A stretch of DNA of 64,000 nucleotides from Allobosea sp. BH3 (GTDB lineage Bacteria; Pseudomonadota; Alphaproteobacteria; Rhizobiales; Beijerinckiaceae): positions 62,001 to 126,000 of the forward strand of contig NZ_JAIMCA010000006.1 in the NCBI RefSeq assembly GCF_025499465.1, in the 5' to 3' direction. Positions 25,755 to 34,684 of the stretch are shown here, in pieces (the first letter of the stretch is position 1; the number at the start of each line of letters is the position of its first letter). Below the pieces are notes generated by a model. It did not search any database. It was not told the origin of the DNA and was given only the letters and a program-made list of their open reading frames with translations. Position numbers and translations under genes: made by a program.

Positions 25755-26968
25755 GCGCGCTTGCGCATACCCCGCCGCGGCGACTGGCGATCTCCTACGC
25801 CGCGATCAAACGCGGGACGCTGTGGCTGCTGGGCGCGTCGGGCGGCCTCGTGCTGATAGAGCCTTCGCCTTACGAGCTCGTCTTCCTGCTGACCGTGTTC
25901 GTCTTCGCCGTGACGGGCATCCGCTTCTCGCAGAAGCTGCTGCCGCTCGCCGTGCTGCTGCTCGCCTACAATATCGGCGGGACTCTCTCGTTGATCCCCT
26001 GGATGGACGACCCCGATGCCGTGCGCTTCACGGCCGTCTCGGTCTATCTGATGATCACCGCGATCTTCATCGCCGGAATCATGGCGGAGGATGCGGCGGG
26101 GCGGCTCGAGACGCTGCGGAAAGGCTATCTCTTCGCCGCGTGGTGCGCGGGCTTCGCCGGCATCCTCGGCTATTTCGACGTCGCAGGCCTCGGTGGCACC
26201 TTCACGCTCTACGGCCGCGCCTCGGGCACCTTCAAGGACCCCAACGTGCTCGGCACGTTCCTCGCCTTGCCGATCGTCTATCTGCTTCAACGCGTGCTGA
26301 CGGGGCAGTGCGGCATGGTGCGGGGGTTCGTCCTGATCAGCGTCCCGCTCGCGGCGCTGTTCCTCACCTTTTCGCGCGGCGCTTGGGCGGTGCTCGTCCT
26401 GTCCGTCCTGATGATGACCTTGCTGACCTTCCTGTCCGCGCCCGGTGCCGCGGCGCGAGCGCGCATCCTGGCAATGTCGCTGGCAGCGCTCGTGATCATG
26501 CTGGCGGCTCTGCTGGTTGCGCTCTCATTCGAGAGCATCCGCGCCGTCTTCGAGGTCCGCGCCAGCCTCGATCAGAGCTACGACCAGGGTGTCACGGGCC
26601 GCTTCGGCAACCAGCTGCGCGCCATACCGATGCTGCTGGAGGCGCCTAACGGCTTCGGGCCGCTGCGCTTCCGCTGGTTCTTCGTTGAAGACCCGCACAA
26701 CGTCTACATCAACGCCTTCGCCTCCTATGGCTGGCTCGGCGGCTTTGCGTGGCTCTGCCTCACGGTCGCGACCTGCTATGTCGGCTGGCGCCTCGTCTTC
26801 CGACCGGGCACGACACAGCTCCATGCCATCGCGATCTGGTCGGTGCTGTTCGTCACGATCCTGCAGGGCATCCAGATCGACACCGACCACTGGCGCCATT
26901 TCTACCTGATGCTCGGTCTGGTCTGGGGCCTCGCGGCCGCAAGGGCGGAGAGCGAAACGTCCCCTTAG
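25751..26968 (+). CDS. O-antigen ligase / Wzy-type polymerase family protein
   Basis: A 405-residue multi-span membrane protein (about 10-12 helices) starting at TTG 25751, which overlaps the upstream stop. The Wzy_C-type core is visible: GRASGTFKDPNVLGTFLALP and FLTFSRGAWAVL before a large periplasmic loop, then DPHNVYINAFASYGWLGGFAW after it. It polymerises or ligates the undecaprenyl-linked repeat units. Coupled to the priming transferase, so acting in the same pathway. Confidence 0.88.
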   Translation: MSALAHTPPRRLAISYAAIKRGTLWLLGASGGLVLIEPSPYELVFLLTVFVFAVTGIRFSQKLLPLAVLLLAYNIGGTLSLIPWMDDPDAVRFTAVSVYLMITAIFIAGIMAEDAAGRLETLRKGYLFAAWCAGFAGILGYFDVAGLGGTFTLYGRASGTFKDPNVLGTFLALPIVYLLQRVLTGQCGMVRGFVLISVPLAALFLTFSRGAWAVLVLSVLMMTLLTFLSAPGAAARARILAMSLAALVIMLAALLVALSFESIRAVFEVRASLDQSYDQGVTGRFGNQLRAIPMLLEAPNGFGPLRFRWFFVEDPHNVYINAFASYGWLGGFAWLCLTVATCYVGWRLVFRPGTTQLHAIAIWSVLFVTILQGIQIDTDHWRHFYLMLGLVWGLAAARAESETSP

Positions 26969-26977
26969 GACCTCCGT

Positions 26978-27796
26978 TCAGGCCCGGTCCTTGCGCACGA
27001 CGACATAGGCGTATGTGGTCACGAGATTCCAGCCGACCCGGGCAGCGGCCGCGTTGAAGGCGTGGTCCAGCTGCTTCAACCCCGGCATGCGGTCGAAATA
27101 GCCATGGCCCCAGAAGCGCTGAATATGCACCTCGCGGAAACCGGCGCGGTTCAGCATCGGCGTCAGCAGCGCCGGGTTGCCGCGGCACCATTCGTAGAGC
27201 GCCGGAAACACGGGATCGTCGCCCCCGTCGCGCCGAGCCGGGAAAAGCGCGTGAACGATGGCGCGCGAGGCCTTGGCGGGCAGGACGTGGTTCAGGGCGA
27301 AGACGGGAGCCCACAAGGTGGGGAAGAAGGCGAGCGCAACGCCGCCCGGCGCCAGCAGTGCATGGATGTTGGCCCAAGCCCGTTCGACGCCCTCGATATG
27401 CTCGAAGACCATGCGCGAGACCATCATGTCGTAGCCGCCGCGCGCGACATCCGGCTCGGAGAGATCGCCAGCGATGTCGAACCGCGCCGTCCTCAGCCCC
27501 GGCGGCGTCAGCGCCAGCTCTCCGGCATCGATATCGTTGACGGTCAGCGAGAAACCGTGCGCGGTGGCCTCATCGGCCGTGAACAGCGGATCGCGCCCGC
27601 CGCCGATCTCACAGACATGGCTCAACTCGAACTGCCGGGCGAGCGCCAGGATGGTCGGCTCGTAATTGTCCCAGGCCCATTGCGAATGCCAGTCGGGGTC
27701 GAGCCTGCGAAAGAAGCTGGCGAGAGAGCCGGAGATCGGCTCGGCCGTCGGGGAAATCGTCTGCATCGGCTTTACGGCGAGATTGGCCAGGGACAT
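26978..27796 (-). CDS. class I SAM-dependent methyltransferase
   Basis: A 272-residue protein. Motif I is CEIGGGRDPLF (about residue 63), followed by LTVNDIDAGEL (acidic loop), YDMMVSRMVFEHIEG (motif IV) and LLAPGGVALAFFP (post-motif region), the order of a Methyltransf_11/25 Rossmann domain. It sits at the end of the exopolysaccharide locus, convergent with the polymerase gene (9-base gap), so a sugar or lipid-linked acceptor is plausible but not shown. Confidence 0.85.
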   Translation of the reverse strand: MSLANLAVKPMQTISPTAEPISGSLASFFRRLDPDWHSQWAWDNYEPTILALARQFELSHVCEIGGGRDPLFTADEATAHGFSLTVNDIDAGELALTPPGLRTARFDIAGDLSEPDVARGGYDMMVSRMVFEHIEGVERAWANIHALLAPGGVALAFFPTLWAPVFALNHVLPAKASRAIVHALFPARRDGGDDPVFPALYEWCRGNPALLTPMLNRAGFREVHIQRFWGHGYFDRMPGLKQLDHAFNAAAARVGWNLVTTYAYVVVRKDRA

Positions 27797-28490
27797 GGCA
27801 GATTCCGGCTCCGGTTCTCCCCGTTTTCGGCCGGGAGAGTGACCTCCGGCCGGCGGGACCGCAACAGAAGGCTGGGTAGGCAGTTAATATAGCGCCAACG
27901 TCGGCGATCCGGCGAATGCGCGCCCCTATGGCGAGAGGCATGAGCGCTCGTCGCGCGCCCCCGATCCTTCCTTTCGCATTGGCAAGGAACAGGCAATCGA
28001 CGGGTGAAGCAGCGTTACGATCACGCCCGCAACATATTGAAACTCCTGAATTTCCGCCTCGCCTGTTCTCTCTGCTGGAATAAATTGTTCAAGGGCTGGG
28101 AACCAATGCCGCCCAGCGTCGTTGTGTTGACGGCGAAATGGGGGGGAGCCAATGCGGCCTGGAATCCGAACGGTACTCGACGGCTCAAACTCTGAGCCGA
28201 CACAGGCTGTCCTCGCGCCTGATAGAGCATGGCAGGCCATCACTAGAAGCGACGCGGCCACGCGGCTTTAGACCTGTGGCAATGCTGTTACGCGATTCCA
28301 GGCCATCTCGGCTTTGCCCGGTCCAGGCGAGACGGCCTGGGTCGACGCCCTTCACTGCTCACCCTATACCGCAAGGGTCCTGTTCATGCCGGACTCTCGC
28401 GCAGCTCCCTGTCAGGCCGAATTTCGTGGTTGTCCCGAGCAATGCTCAGAGGATGGCGAAGCTCGTTCGTTCCGTTCCGAAAGACAGCCG
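27797..28490. other. long leader/intergenic region before the hybrid kinase, no gene found
   Basis: A 694-base gap. It holds one match to the EcfG promoter pattern (28099-28123). An AT-richer patch lies around 28015-28095. The frames 28004-28195 and 28138-28494 were considered and not accepted. The second ends in a TGA overlapping the kinase ATG, but its Ser/Arg/Pro composition is not protein-like. Confidence 0.4.
28099..28123 (+). promoter_or_regulatory. candidate EcfG (general stress) sigma-factor promoter
   Basis: GGAAC-N16-CGTT, the consensus of alphaproteobacterial EcfG promoters, on the + strand 368 bases before the hybrid kinase start. By simple arithmetic about one such match is expected by chance in a window this size, so the call rests mainly on its intergenic place and orientation. 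Confidence 0.45.
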
Positions 28491-31400
28491 ATGAATCTGC
28501 CTTCTTCGCCCAACACCGCCAAGCAAAGCCTCGGCGTGGATACCGCCGTAGGCGCTGGCCTGGCCGGTGCCATCGTCTTCTTCCTGCTCAGCGGCGCGGT
28601 CGCCTTCTTCAACCTGCAGTCTCTGCGCGAAGGCAATGAGAGGGTCGTTCAAACTCACCAGACCATCGTCGCGCTCAATCAGATGATGTCCAGTATCCAG
28701 GACGCGGAAACGGGCCAACGCGGGTTTCTTCTGACGAATGACGAAGCCTATCTCTCGCCGTACAATGCGGCTGTGCGGAATATTCCGCTGAGGCTCGACG
28801 AGGCCGCACGGCTGAGCAGTGGAAATCCAGCGCAGACACCCCGCATGGCCGCGCTCAGGCGATCTGTCGACACCAAGCTCGCCGAAATAAAGGAGACTCT
28901 CGATCTCCGCCGATCTCAAGGCCTCGATGCGGCGCTTGCGATCGTCAACACCGATCGGGGCAAGCTGGAGATGGATGCGATCCGCGGCCAGATCGCCGCC
29001 ATGACGCAGGAAGAAATCCGGGTTCGTACCGAACGGCTTGCGCAGATGGACAGCGCACAGGGAACCGCGCTGGCGAGCAGCCTGCTTTCCGGCGTGCTCG
29101 GGCTCCTTTTGACAGGGGCGATCGCGTTCCTCGTTCGCAGGGCAGCATTGGCGCGGCAGCGAGAGGAATGGCTGCAGTCCGGAGAGGTGGGCGTCGCCTC
29201 GGCCACCATGGGCAACCTGCATGTCGAGGAACTCGGCAACAACATTCTGGAGTACCTGGCACGCTATGCCGGCGCCGTCGCCGGCGCGCTTTTCGTCGGC
29301 AGCGGCGAGACCTACCGGCTGGCGGCAACCTACGGGACTCCGGAGGGGGCGAAAATTCCGGCGCGGATCAAGCTGCGCGAGGGCCTGCTGGGGCAGGCTG
29401 CCGCCGATGGGCGGACGATGGTCGTCGCGGATGTGCCGGAGGGATATCTCTCATTCGGCTCGGCATTCGGCCAGGACAAGCCGCGCCATCTCGCGATCCT
29501 TCCCGCGAGCATCGACGGAACCGTCAATTCGGTGATCGAGCTCGGGTTTCTGCGTCCGGTCGACGAGAGAACGATCGCGCTTCTCGAACAGGTGTCCGGC
29601 GTCGTCGCGACGGGCCTGCGGTCCGCGGCCTATCGCGAGGAATTGCAGAACCTGCTCGAAGAGACGCAGCGCCAGTCAGAGGAACTGCAGACCCAGAGCG
29701 AAGAGCTGCGGGTCTCGAACGAGGAGCTGGAAGAGCAAGGCCGGGCTCTCAAGGAGTCGCAGGCCCGGCTGGAGCAACAGCAGGTCGAGCTCGAACAGAC
29801 GAACCTGCAACTGGAGCAACAGGCGCAGCAGCTGGAATCGCAGCGGGACGGGCTCGAACGGGCCAACGCCTCGATCCAGCTGAAAGCGCGCGAACTGGAG
29901 CAGGCGAGCCGTTACAAATCGGACTTCCTCGCCAACATGTCGCATGAGCTGCGGACGCCGCTCAATTCGTCGCTGATCCTGGCGAAGCTGCTCTCCGACA
30001 ATCCGGACGACAATCTGACCGAGGAGCAGGTCAAATATGCGCAGACGATCCAGTCGTCCGGCAACGATCTGCTCAACCTCATCAACGACATCCTGGACCT
30101 GTCGAAGATCGAGGCCGGCCATGTCGAGATTCGGCCCGAGACGATCGCCATCGAGCGGCTGACCAACAGCCTCGGACAGTTGTTTCAGCCGGTGGCAGCC
30201 GAGAAGAAGCTCGATTTCGTCGTCGATATCGCGGCTGATTGCCCGACACAGATCGAGACCGACTCGCAACGCCTCGAACAGGTGCTCAAGAATCTCCTGT
30301 CGAACGCCTGCAAGTTCACCGAGGCCGGCCAGGTGAAATTGTCGATCGGCGATGCCGGCGACGGGCAGATCGCCTTCTCGGTCTCGGACACCGGCATAGG
30401 CATCAGCGCCGAGCAGCAACAGCGCGTATTCGAGGCGTTCCACCAGGCCGACGGCACGATCAGCCGCAAATACGGCGGGACCGGCCTTGGACTTTCCATC
30501 TCGCGCGAACTCGTTCGCCTGCTGGGCGGCTCGATCGCCCTGAGCAGCCGTGAAGGCCAGGGCAGCACGTTCACGGTGACGATCCCGGCCACCTACAATC
30601 CATCGAAAGTGGCGCCGCGTGAGCGTCAGCCGAGCACTCCGGTGCCCCCGGACCTCGCGCAGGCGAAGTCTTCCGTGCCCGAGCAGGCGAATACGCCTGC
30701 CGCGGGCCCTGCAATGGCGGTTCGCCGCGTGGACGACGACCGCCACGAGGTCACCGGCGACAAGCGCGTTCTTCTGGTGGTCGAAGACGACGCCAGCTTC
30801 GCCGCTATCCTGCGCGATCTCTCACGAGAGGCCGGTTTCCGCTCCCTCGTCGCGGGCACCGCTGACGAGGCCTTGCGTCTCGCCAAGGAATTCATGCCGA
30901 GCGCCATCATTCTCGATGTCGGGCTGCCGGACCAATCGGGTCTCTCGGTTCTCGACCGGCTGAAGCGCGACACGGGAACGCGGCATATCCCGATCCATGT
31001 CGTCTCGGCAGGCGACCACGCTGAAACGGCTTTTTCGCTCGGCGCCATCGGCTACGAACTCAAGCCGGTCAAACGCGAGCAACTCGTCTCGGTTCTCGCG
31101 AAATTCGAGGAGAGGCTCGCTCAGCGCGCCCGCCGGATTCTGATCGTCGAGGACGACCCGGTGCAGCGCGATGCCGTCGCAAGGCTCCTGAGCTCTGCGG
31201 AGGTCGAAACGGTGACCGCCGCGACGGCGGCCGAATGCCTGAAACTGCTGGAGCAGCAGACCTTCGACTGCATGGTGCTGGATCTGACGCTGCCAGACGC
31301 ATCCGGCTACTCGCTGCTCGAAACGCTGAGCCGCGAGAGCTCCTACGCATTCCCTCCCGTAATCGTCTACACGGGCCGGGATATCTCGGCCGACGACGAG

Positions 31401-31949
31401 CAGCGCCTGCGCCGCTATTCGAAGTCGATCATCATCAAGGGGGCCAAATCACCGGAGCGCCTGCTGGATGAAGTGAGCCTGTTCCTCCATCAGGTGATCT
31501 CCGACCTGCCGGCCGAGCAGCAGAAGATGATCCGGAAATCCCGAAACCGGGATGCCCTGCTCGAAGGGCGGCGGATTCTCGTCGTCGAGGATGACGTGCG
31601 CAATGTCTATGCCCTTGCGAACATTCTCGAACCACGTGGCGCGGCGGTCGAGATCGCGCGCAACGGCCGCGAAGCTCTGGCCGCCCTCGAGAAGCAGGCG
31701 GGTGACCAGGGCCGGGCGATCGATCTCGTTCTGATGGACGTGATGATGCCTGTGATGGACGGGCTGACGGCCACGCGCGAGATTCGAAGGAATCCGGACT
31801 GGAAGAAGCTGCCGATCATCGCACTGACGGCCAAGGCGATGCCGGACGACCAGCAGCGCTGCATCGACGCGGGCGCAAACGACTACATGGCGAAGCCGCT
31901 GGACGTCGAGAAGCTGCTTTCGCTCGTTCGCGTGTGGATGCCGAAGTGA
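28491..31949 (+). CDS. hybrid histidine kinase: CHASE3-GAF-HisKA-HATPase-REC-REC-REC
   Basis: A 1152-residue inner-membrane sensor. Start ATG 28491 is chosen by its GAAAGAC box. TM1 about 20-43 and TM2 about 194-217 flank a CHASE3-type periplasmic domain (IQDAETGQRGFLLTNDEAYL). Next come a GAF domain (about 243-380), a long Gln/Glu coiled coil (385-475), HisKA with phospho-His485 (MSHELRTPLN), HATPase (about 590-705), and three receivers with phospho-acceptors Asp809, Asp931 and Asp1083. In receiver 2 the usual KP is KG. No HAMP domain. It is first in an operon with cheR, cheB and a receiver-kinase; the stop overlaps cheR. Confidence 0.93.
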   Translation: MNLPSSPNTAKQSLGVDTAVGAGLAGAIVFFLLSGAVAFFNLQSLREGNERVVQTHQTIVALNQMMSSIQDAETGQRGFLLTNDEAYLSPYNAAVRNIPLRLDEAARLSSGNPAQTPRMAALRRSVDTKLAEIKETLDLRRSQGLDAALAIVNTDRGKLEMDAIRGQIAAMTQEEIRVRTERLAQMDSAQGTALASSLLSGVLGLLLTGAIAFLVRRAALARQREEWLQSGEVGVASATMGNLHVEELGNNILEYLARYAGAVAGALFVGSGETYRLAATYGTPEGAKIPARIKLREGLLGQAAADGRTMVVADVPEGYLSFGSAFGQDKPRHLAILPASIDGTVNSVIELGFLRPVDERTIALLEQVSGVVATGLRSAAYREELQNLLEETQRQSEELQTQSEELRVSNEELEEQGRALKESQARLEQQQVELEQTNLQLEQQAQQLESQRDGLERANASIQLKARELEQASRYKSDFLANMSHELRTPLNSSLILAKLLSDNPDDNLTEEQVKYAQTIQSSGNDLLNLINDILDLSKIEAGHVEIRPETIAIERLTNSLGQLFQPVAAEKKLDFVVDIAADCPTQIETDSQRLEQVLKNLLSNACKFTEAGQVKLSIGDAGDGQIAFSVSDTGIGISAEQQQRVFEAFHQADGTISRKYGGTGLGLSISRELVRLLGGSIALSSREGQGSTFTVTIPATYNPSKVAPRERQPSTPVPPDLAQAKSSVPEQANTPAAGPAMAVRRVDDDRHEVTGDKRVLLVVEDDASFAAILRDLSREAGFRSLVAGTADEALRLAKEFMPSAIILDVGLPDQSGLSVLDRLKRDTGTRHIPIHVVSAGDHAETAFSLGAIGYELKPVKREQLVSVLAKFEERLAQRARRILIVEDDPVQRDAVARLLSSAEVETVTAATAAECLKLLEQQTFDCMVLDLTLPDASGYSLLETLSRESSYAFPPVIVYTGRDISADDEQRLRRYSKSIIIKGAKSPERLLDEVSLFLHQVISDLPAEQQKMIRKSRNRDALLEGRRILVVEDDVRNVYALANILEPRGAAVEIARNGREALAALEKQAGDQGRAIDLVLMDVMMPVMDGLTATREIRRNPDWKKLPIIALTAKAMPDDQQRCIDAGANDYMAKPLDVEKLLSLVRVWMPK

Positions 31950-32785
31950 AGGACTCAACGGGCCCCGACAAAGTCGAGGATATCGAGATCCGGCTTCTGC
32001 TGGAGGCTCTGTACGTCCGGTATCACTATGACTTCCGCAACTACTCCATGGCCTCGATCAAGCGGCGCCTGAAGCAGGCCCGCCAGCAACTCGGTTTCGC
32101 GACGTTTTCGGCGATGCAGGAAAGCGTCCTGCACGAGCCTGCGATGCTGCCTCGCTTCCTGCGCTATCTGACCGTGCAGGTCAGCGAGATGTTCCGGGAC
32201 CCGAGCTACTTTCGAGCCATCCGCGAGCGGGTGGTGCCCCATCTGAGGACATACCCTTCGCTCAAGATCTGGATCGCCGGCTGCAGCGGCGGCGAGGAGC
32301 TCTATTCCTTCGTCATCCTGTTCCGTGAGGAAGGTCTGGAGGATCGCACGATCTTCTACGCCACCGACATCAATCAGGAGGCGCTTCAGGCCGCCGAGGC
32401 GGGCATCTACGCCGTGAACCGCGTCCAGCTCTTTACGGAGAACCACCGTCAATCCGGCGGAAAATCGTCGCTCTCGGACTATTATCAGGCCGCTTACGGC
32501 AGAGTTTCCTTCGACAGGACCCTGCGCCGCAACGTCGTGTTTTCCGATCACAGCCTGGTCACCGATGCCGTGTTCGGGGAGATGAACCTCATTTCCTGCC
32601 GCAATGTCCTGATCTATTTCGACCGCGCTCTGCAGGATCGCGCGCTCGGTCTTTTCGCGGACTCGCTTTCGCGGAAGGGCTTCCTCGGTTTGGGAGCCAA
32701 GGAAAGCCTGCGTTTCTCGAAGCACGAAAAGGATTTCGACGAGTTCGTGCGCGAGGAAAAGATCTATCAGGGGCGCGCTGGATGA
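31946..32785 (+). CDS. CheR-type protein-glutamate methyltransferase
   Basis: A 279-residue protein (GTG 31946, overlapping the kinase stop; GTG 31934 is an alternative). The basic N-terminal helix SIKRRLKQARQQLGF is typical of CheR. The SAM motif is WIAGCSGGEELYS, the acidic motif ATDINQEAL, and the late motif NLISCRNVLIYFD. It methylates Glu side chains using SAM. No chemoreceptor gene is present in the window, so the target may be the neighbouring kinase or an unlinked protein. Coupled to cheB by a 4-base overlap. Confidence 0.92.
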   Translation: MKDSTGPDKVEDIEIRLLLEALYVRYHYDFRNYSMASIKRRLKQARQQLGFATFSAMQESVLHEPAMLPRFLRYLTVQVSEMFRDPSYFRAIRERVVPHLRTYPSLKIWIAGCSGGEELYSFVILFREEGLEDRTIFYATDINQEALQAAEAGIYAVNRVQLFTENHRQSGGKSSLSDYYQAAYGRVSFDRTLRRNVVFSDHSLVTDAVFGEMNLISCRNVLIYFDRALQDRALGLFADSLSRKGFLGLGAKESLRFSKHEKDFDEFVREEKIYQGRAG

Positions 32786-33348
32786 TGCCGGTCCCTGCCC
32801 AAGCCGTCGTAATCGGCGCGTCAGCAGGCGCGCTCGAAGCGCTCTCCGCCATTCTGCCGGAGCTGCCTGGAACATTCGGGCTGCCAATCCTAGTGGTGGT
32901 CCACATTCCTCCGGACCGGCGCAGCGTCCTGGCCGAGTTGTTCGAAGCGAAGTGCCCGCTTCCTGTCCGAGAGGCTGAAGACAAGGAACCGATCGTGGGC
33001 GGCACGATCTATTTCGCGCCCCCGGATTACCACCTTCTCGTCGAGGCGGATAAGTGCCTGGCCTTGTCCAGCGACGAGCCTGTCCTGTTTTCGCGGCCCT
33101 CGATCGACGTCCTGTTCGAGAGCGCCGCCGACGCTTACGGGCCGGCGCTCATCGCGATCGTCCTGACGGGCGCCAACCAAGACGGCTCGATGGGATTGCG
33201 CGCGATAGTGGAAGCGGGCGGGACCGCACTCGTTCAGAGCCCGCAAAGCGCGCTGGCCGCCGCGATGCCGGAAGCGGCGATCCAGGCCTGCCCCGAGGCC
33301 CAGGTGATGACACTCGACCAAATCACGACCTATCTGCGAAAGGCTTGA
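32782..33348 (+). CDS. CheB-type methylesterase domain protein without receiver
   Basis: A 188-residue catalytic-only CheB. The triad is visible: Ser14 (IGASAGALEAL), His41 (VVVHIPPDRRSVL) and Asp134 (LTGANQDGSMG). The APPDYHLLV strand and the C-terminal QSPQSALAAAMPEAAI are also CheB-like. The N-terminal receiver that normally gates CheB is missing, so control must come from elsewhere, for example from expression or the partner receivers. It should hydrolyse the glutamyl methyl esters made by the adjacent CheR. Confidence 0.92.
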   Translation: MMPVPAQAVVIGASAGALEALSAILPELPGTFGLPILVVVHIPPDRRSVLAELFEAKCPLPVREAEDKEPIVGGTIYFAPPDYHLLVEADKCLALSSDEPVLFSRPSIDVLFESAADAYGPALIAIVLTGANQDGSMGLRAIVEAGGTALVQSPQSALAAAMPEAAIQACPEAQVMTLDQITTYLRKA

Positions 33349-33356
33349 GATCGACC

Positions 33357-34481
33357 ATGCAACCAGTCCACTTTCTTCTGGTCGACGATCTCGAGGAGAA
33401 CCTGCTTTCGCTCGAAGCATTGCTGCGCCGCGACGGCCTGGTCCTGCTGAAGGCCCGCTCGGGCGACGAAGCCCTCGAACTTCTTCTTCGCCATGAAGTC
33501 GCGCTGGCGCTCGTCGATGTGCAGATGCCCGGCCTCAACGGCTTCGAACTCGCCGAGCTGATGCGCGGGAACGAACGCTCGCGCCGCATCCCGATCATCT
33601 TCGTCACGGCAGGAAGCGCCGACGGCAAGCGGCGCTTTCGCGGCTACGAGACCGGCGCGGTCGATTTCATCCAGAAACCGATCGAGCCGGACATCCTGCG
33701 CAGCAAGGCCGATGTGTTCTTCGAGCTCTACAGGCAGCGCCAGCAGATCGCCGCGCAGAGGGACGAGCTTGAGATGCAGGCCGAAGCGCTCAAGGAGGCA
33801 GGCCGCCGCAAGGATGAATTCCTGCTCATGCTCAGCCAGGATCTCTCGCTCCACAAGGATGCCCGCGCCCAGCAGGATGTGCTCCTGCGCGAGATCAACC
33901 ACCGCATCAAGAACCTCTTCAGCATCACCTCCGGCCTGATCTCGTTGAGCGCCAGAACGGCCACGAGCGTCGAGGACCTGTCTGCCGACCTGAAGGCCCG
34001 GCTCGGGGCGCTCGCAAGCGCGCACGACCTCACCCTGCCCGATCTTCGAAGCGAAGACGGCAGCCTCGCGGCGTCCTCAACGACCGTCATGGCCCTGACG
34101 AGGGCGATCCTGGCGCCGCATGAACACCTGCATGATTCCCGCATCGTGATCGACGGCTCGGATGCCCCCTTGGGGGGCGGCCCGCTGACATCGGTCGCCT
34201 TGCTGCTTCACGAGCTGGCCACGAATGCCGCAAAATACGGCGCGCTTTCCGTGCCTGACGGCCGGCTGGTCGTCCGTTTTCGGGCGACAGACGGCATCCT
34301 TCACATTGCCTGGGAGGAAAAGGTACCGGGCACCCTGGCCGCCAATGGCGCGCGAGAGGGGTTTGGAACGGCGCTGGAGAAGGCGGTTCTCCGGGGCTTG
34401 GGCGGAACCATCGCAAGGACATGGAACAGCGATGGCGTCTCTCTGGTCGTCGAGATTCCTCTCCCGAACCTCGTCCAGTGA
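33357..34481 (+). CDS. response regulator-HWE/HisKA_2 histidine kinase
   Basis: A 374-residue soluble protein starting at ATG 33357, 8 bases after cheB. Residues 1-120 are a receiver (Asp54 in VDVQMPG, Lys in IQKPIEP). A coiled coil follows (125-150), then KDEFLLMLSQDLS, which looks like a HisKA H-box whose His is Gln. Next is a HisKA_2-type phospho-site His182 (LLREINHRIKNLFS) and an HATPase with N-box HELATNAAKYGAL and a final GFGTALEKAVLRGLGG. It can both receive and pass on phosphate. It ends the signalling operon. Confidence 0.9.
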   Translation: MQPVHFLLVDDLEENLLSLEALLRRDGLVLLKARSGDEALELLLRHEVALALVDVQMPGLNGFELAELMRGNERSRRIPIIFVTAGSADGKRRFRGYETGAVDFIQKPIEPDILRSKADVFFELYRQRQQIAAQRDELEMQAEALKEAGRRKDEFLLMLSQDLSLHKDARAQQDVLLREINHRIKNLFSITSGLISLSARTATSVEDLSADLKARLGALASAHDLTLPDLRSEDGSLAASSTTVMALTRAILAPHEHLHDSRIVIDGSDAPLGGGPLTSVALLLHELATNAAKYGALSVPDGRLVVRFRATDGILHIAWEEKVPGTLAANGAREGFGTALEKAVLRGLGGTIARTWNSDGVSLVVEIPLPNLVQ

Positions 34482-34492
34482 AGAATGCCGGA

Positions 34493-34508
34493 CCGGGGTT
34501 CACCCCGG
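34493..34508 (+). terminator. weak hairpin after the signalling operon
   Basis: CCGGGG-TTCA-CCCCGG, 12 bases after the stop, with no T-tract. It may be an imperfect terminator. Confidence 0.4.
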
Positions 34509-34620
34509 CGAGGCCAGGATATCGACGATAGGGCGTCGCGCCAGCGGCCCAACGACGCCGACGGGTCCGGCCATCGGTAACAGCGGCATTGCTCATCCGT
34601 GAGAGCCGCCGGCAAGGCGG

Positions 34621-34638
34621 CTGTCATCAAGCTGTCGC
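34621..34638 (+). promoter_or_regulatory. Pho box (PhoB operator)
   Basis: CTGTCAT-CAAG-CTGTCGC: two 7-base direct repeats with a 4-base spacer. The first is identical to the PhoB half-site CTGTCAT and the second matches CTGTCAY at 5 of 7. It begins 64 bases before the permease start, a normal distance for a PhoB-activated promoter. It predicts induction of the ABC-GDPD operon under phosphate limitation. Confidence 0.7.
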
Positions 34639-34684
34639 AGGGGAGCCTGCAGAAGGCAGGTTTTCCGACCTTGCCCTCAGATAG

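Noticed and set aside
28004-28195. 63-codon frame in the AT-rich part of the kinase leader
   Set aside because: GTG start without Shine-Dalgarno, no recognisable domain, and crossed by the candidate EcfG promoter.
28138-28494. 118-codon frame whose stop overlaps the hybrid kinase start
   Set aside because: The overlap is suggestive of coupling, but there is no ribosome site and the Ser/Arg/Pro-rich sequence resembles translated non-coding DNA.
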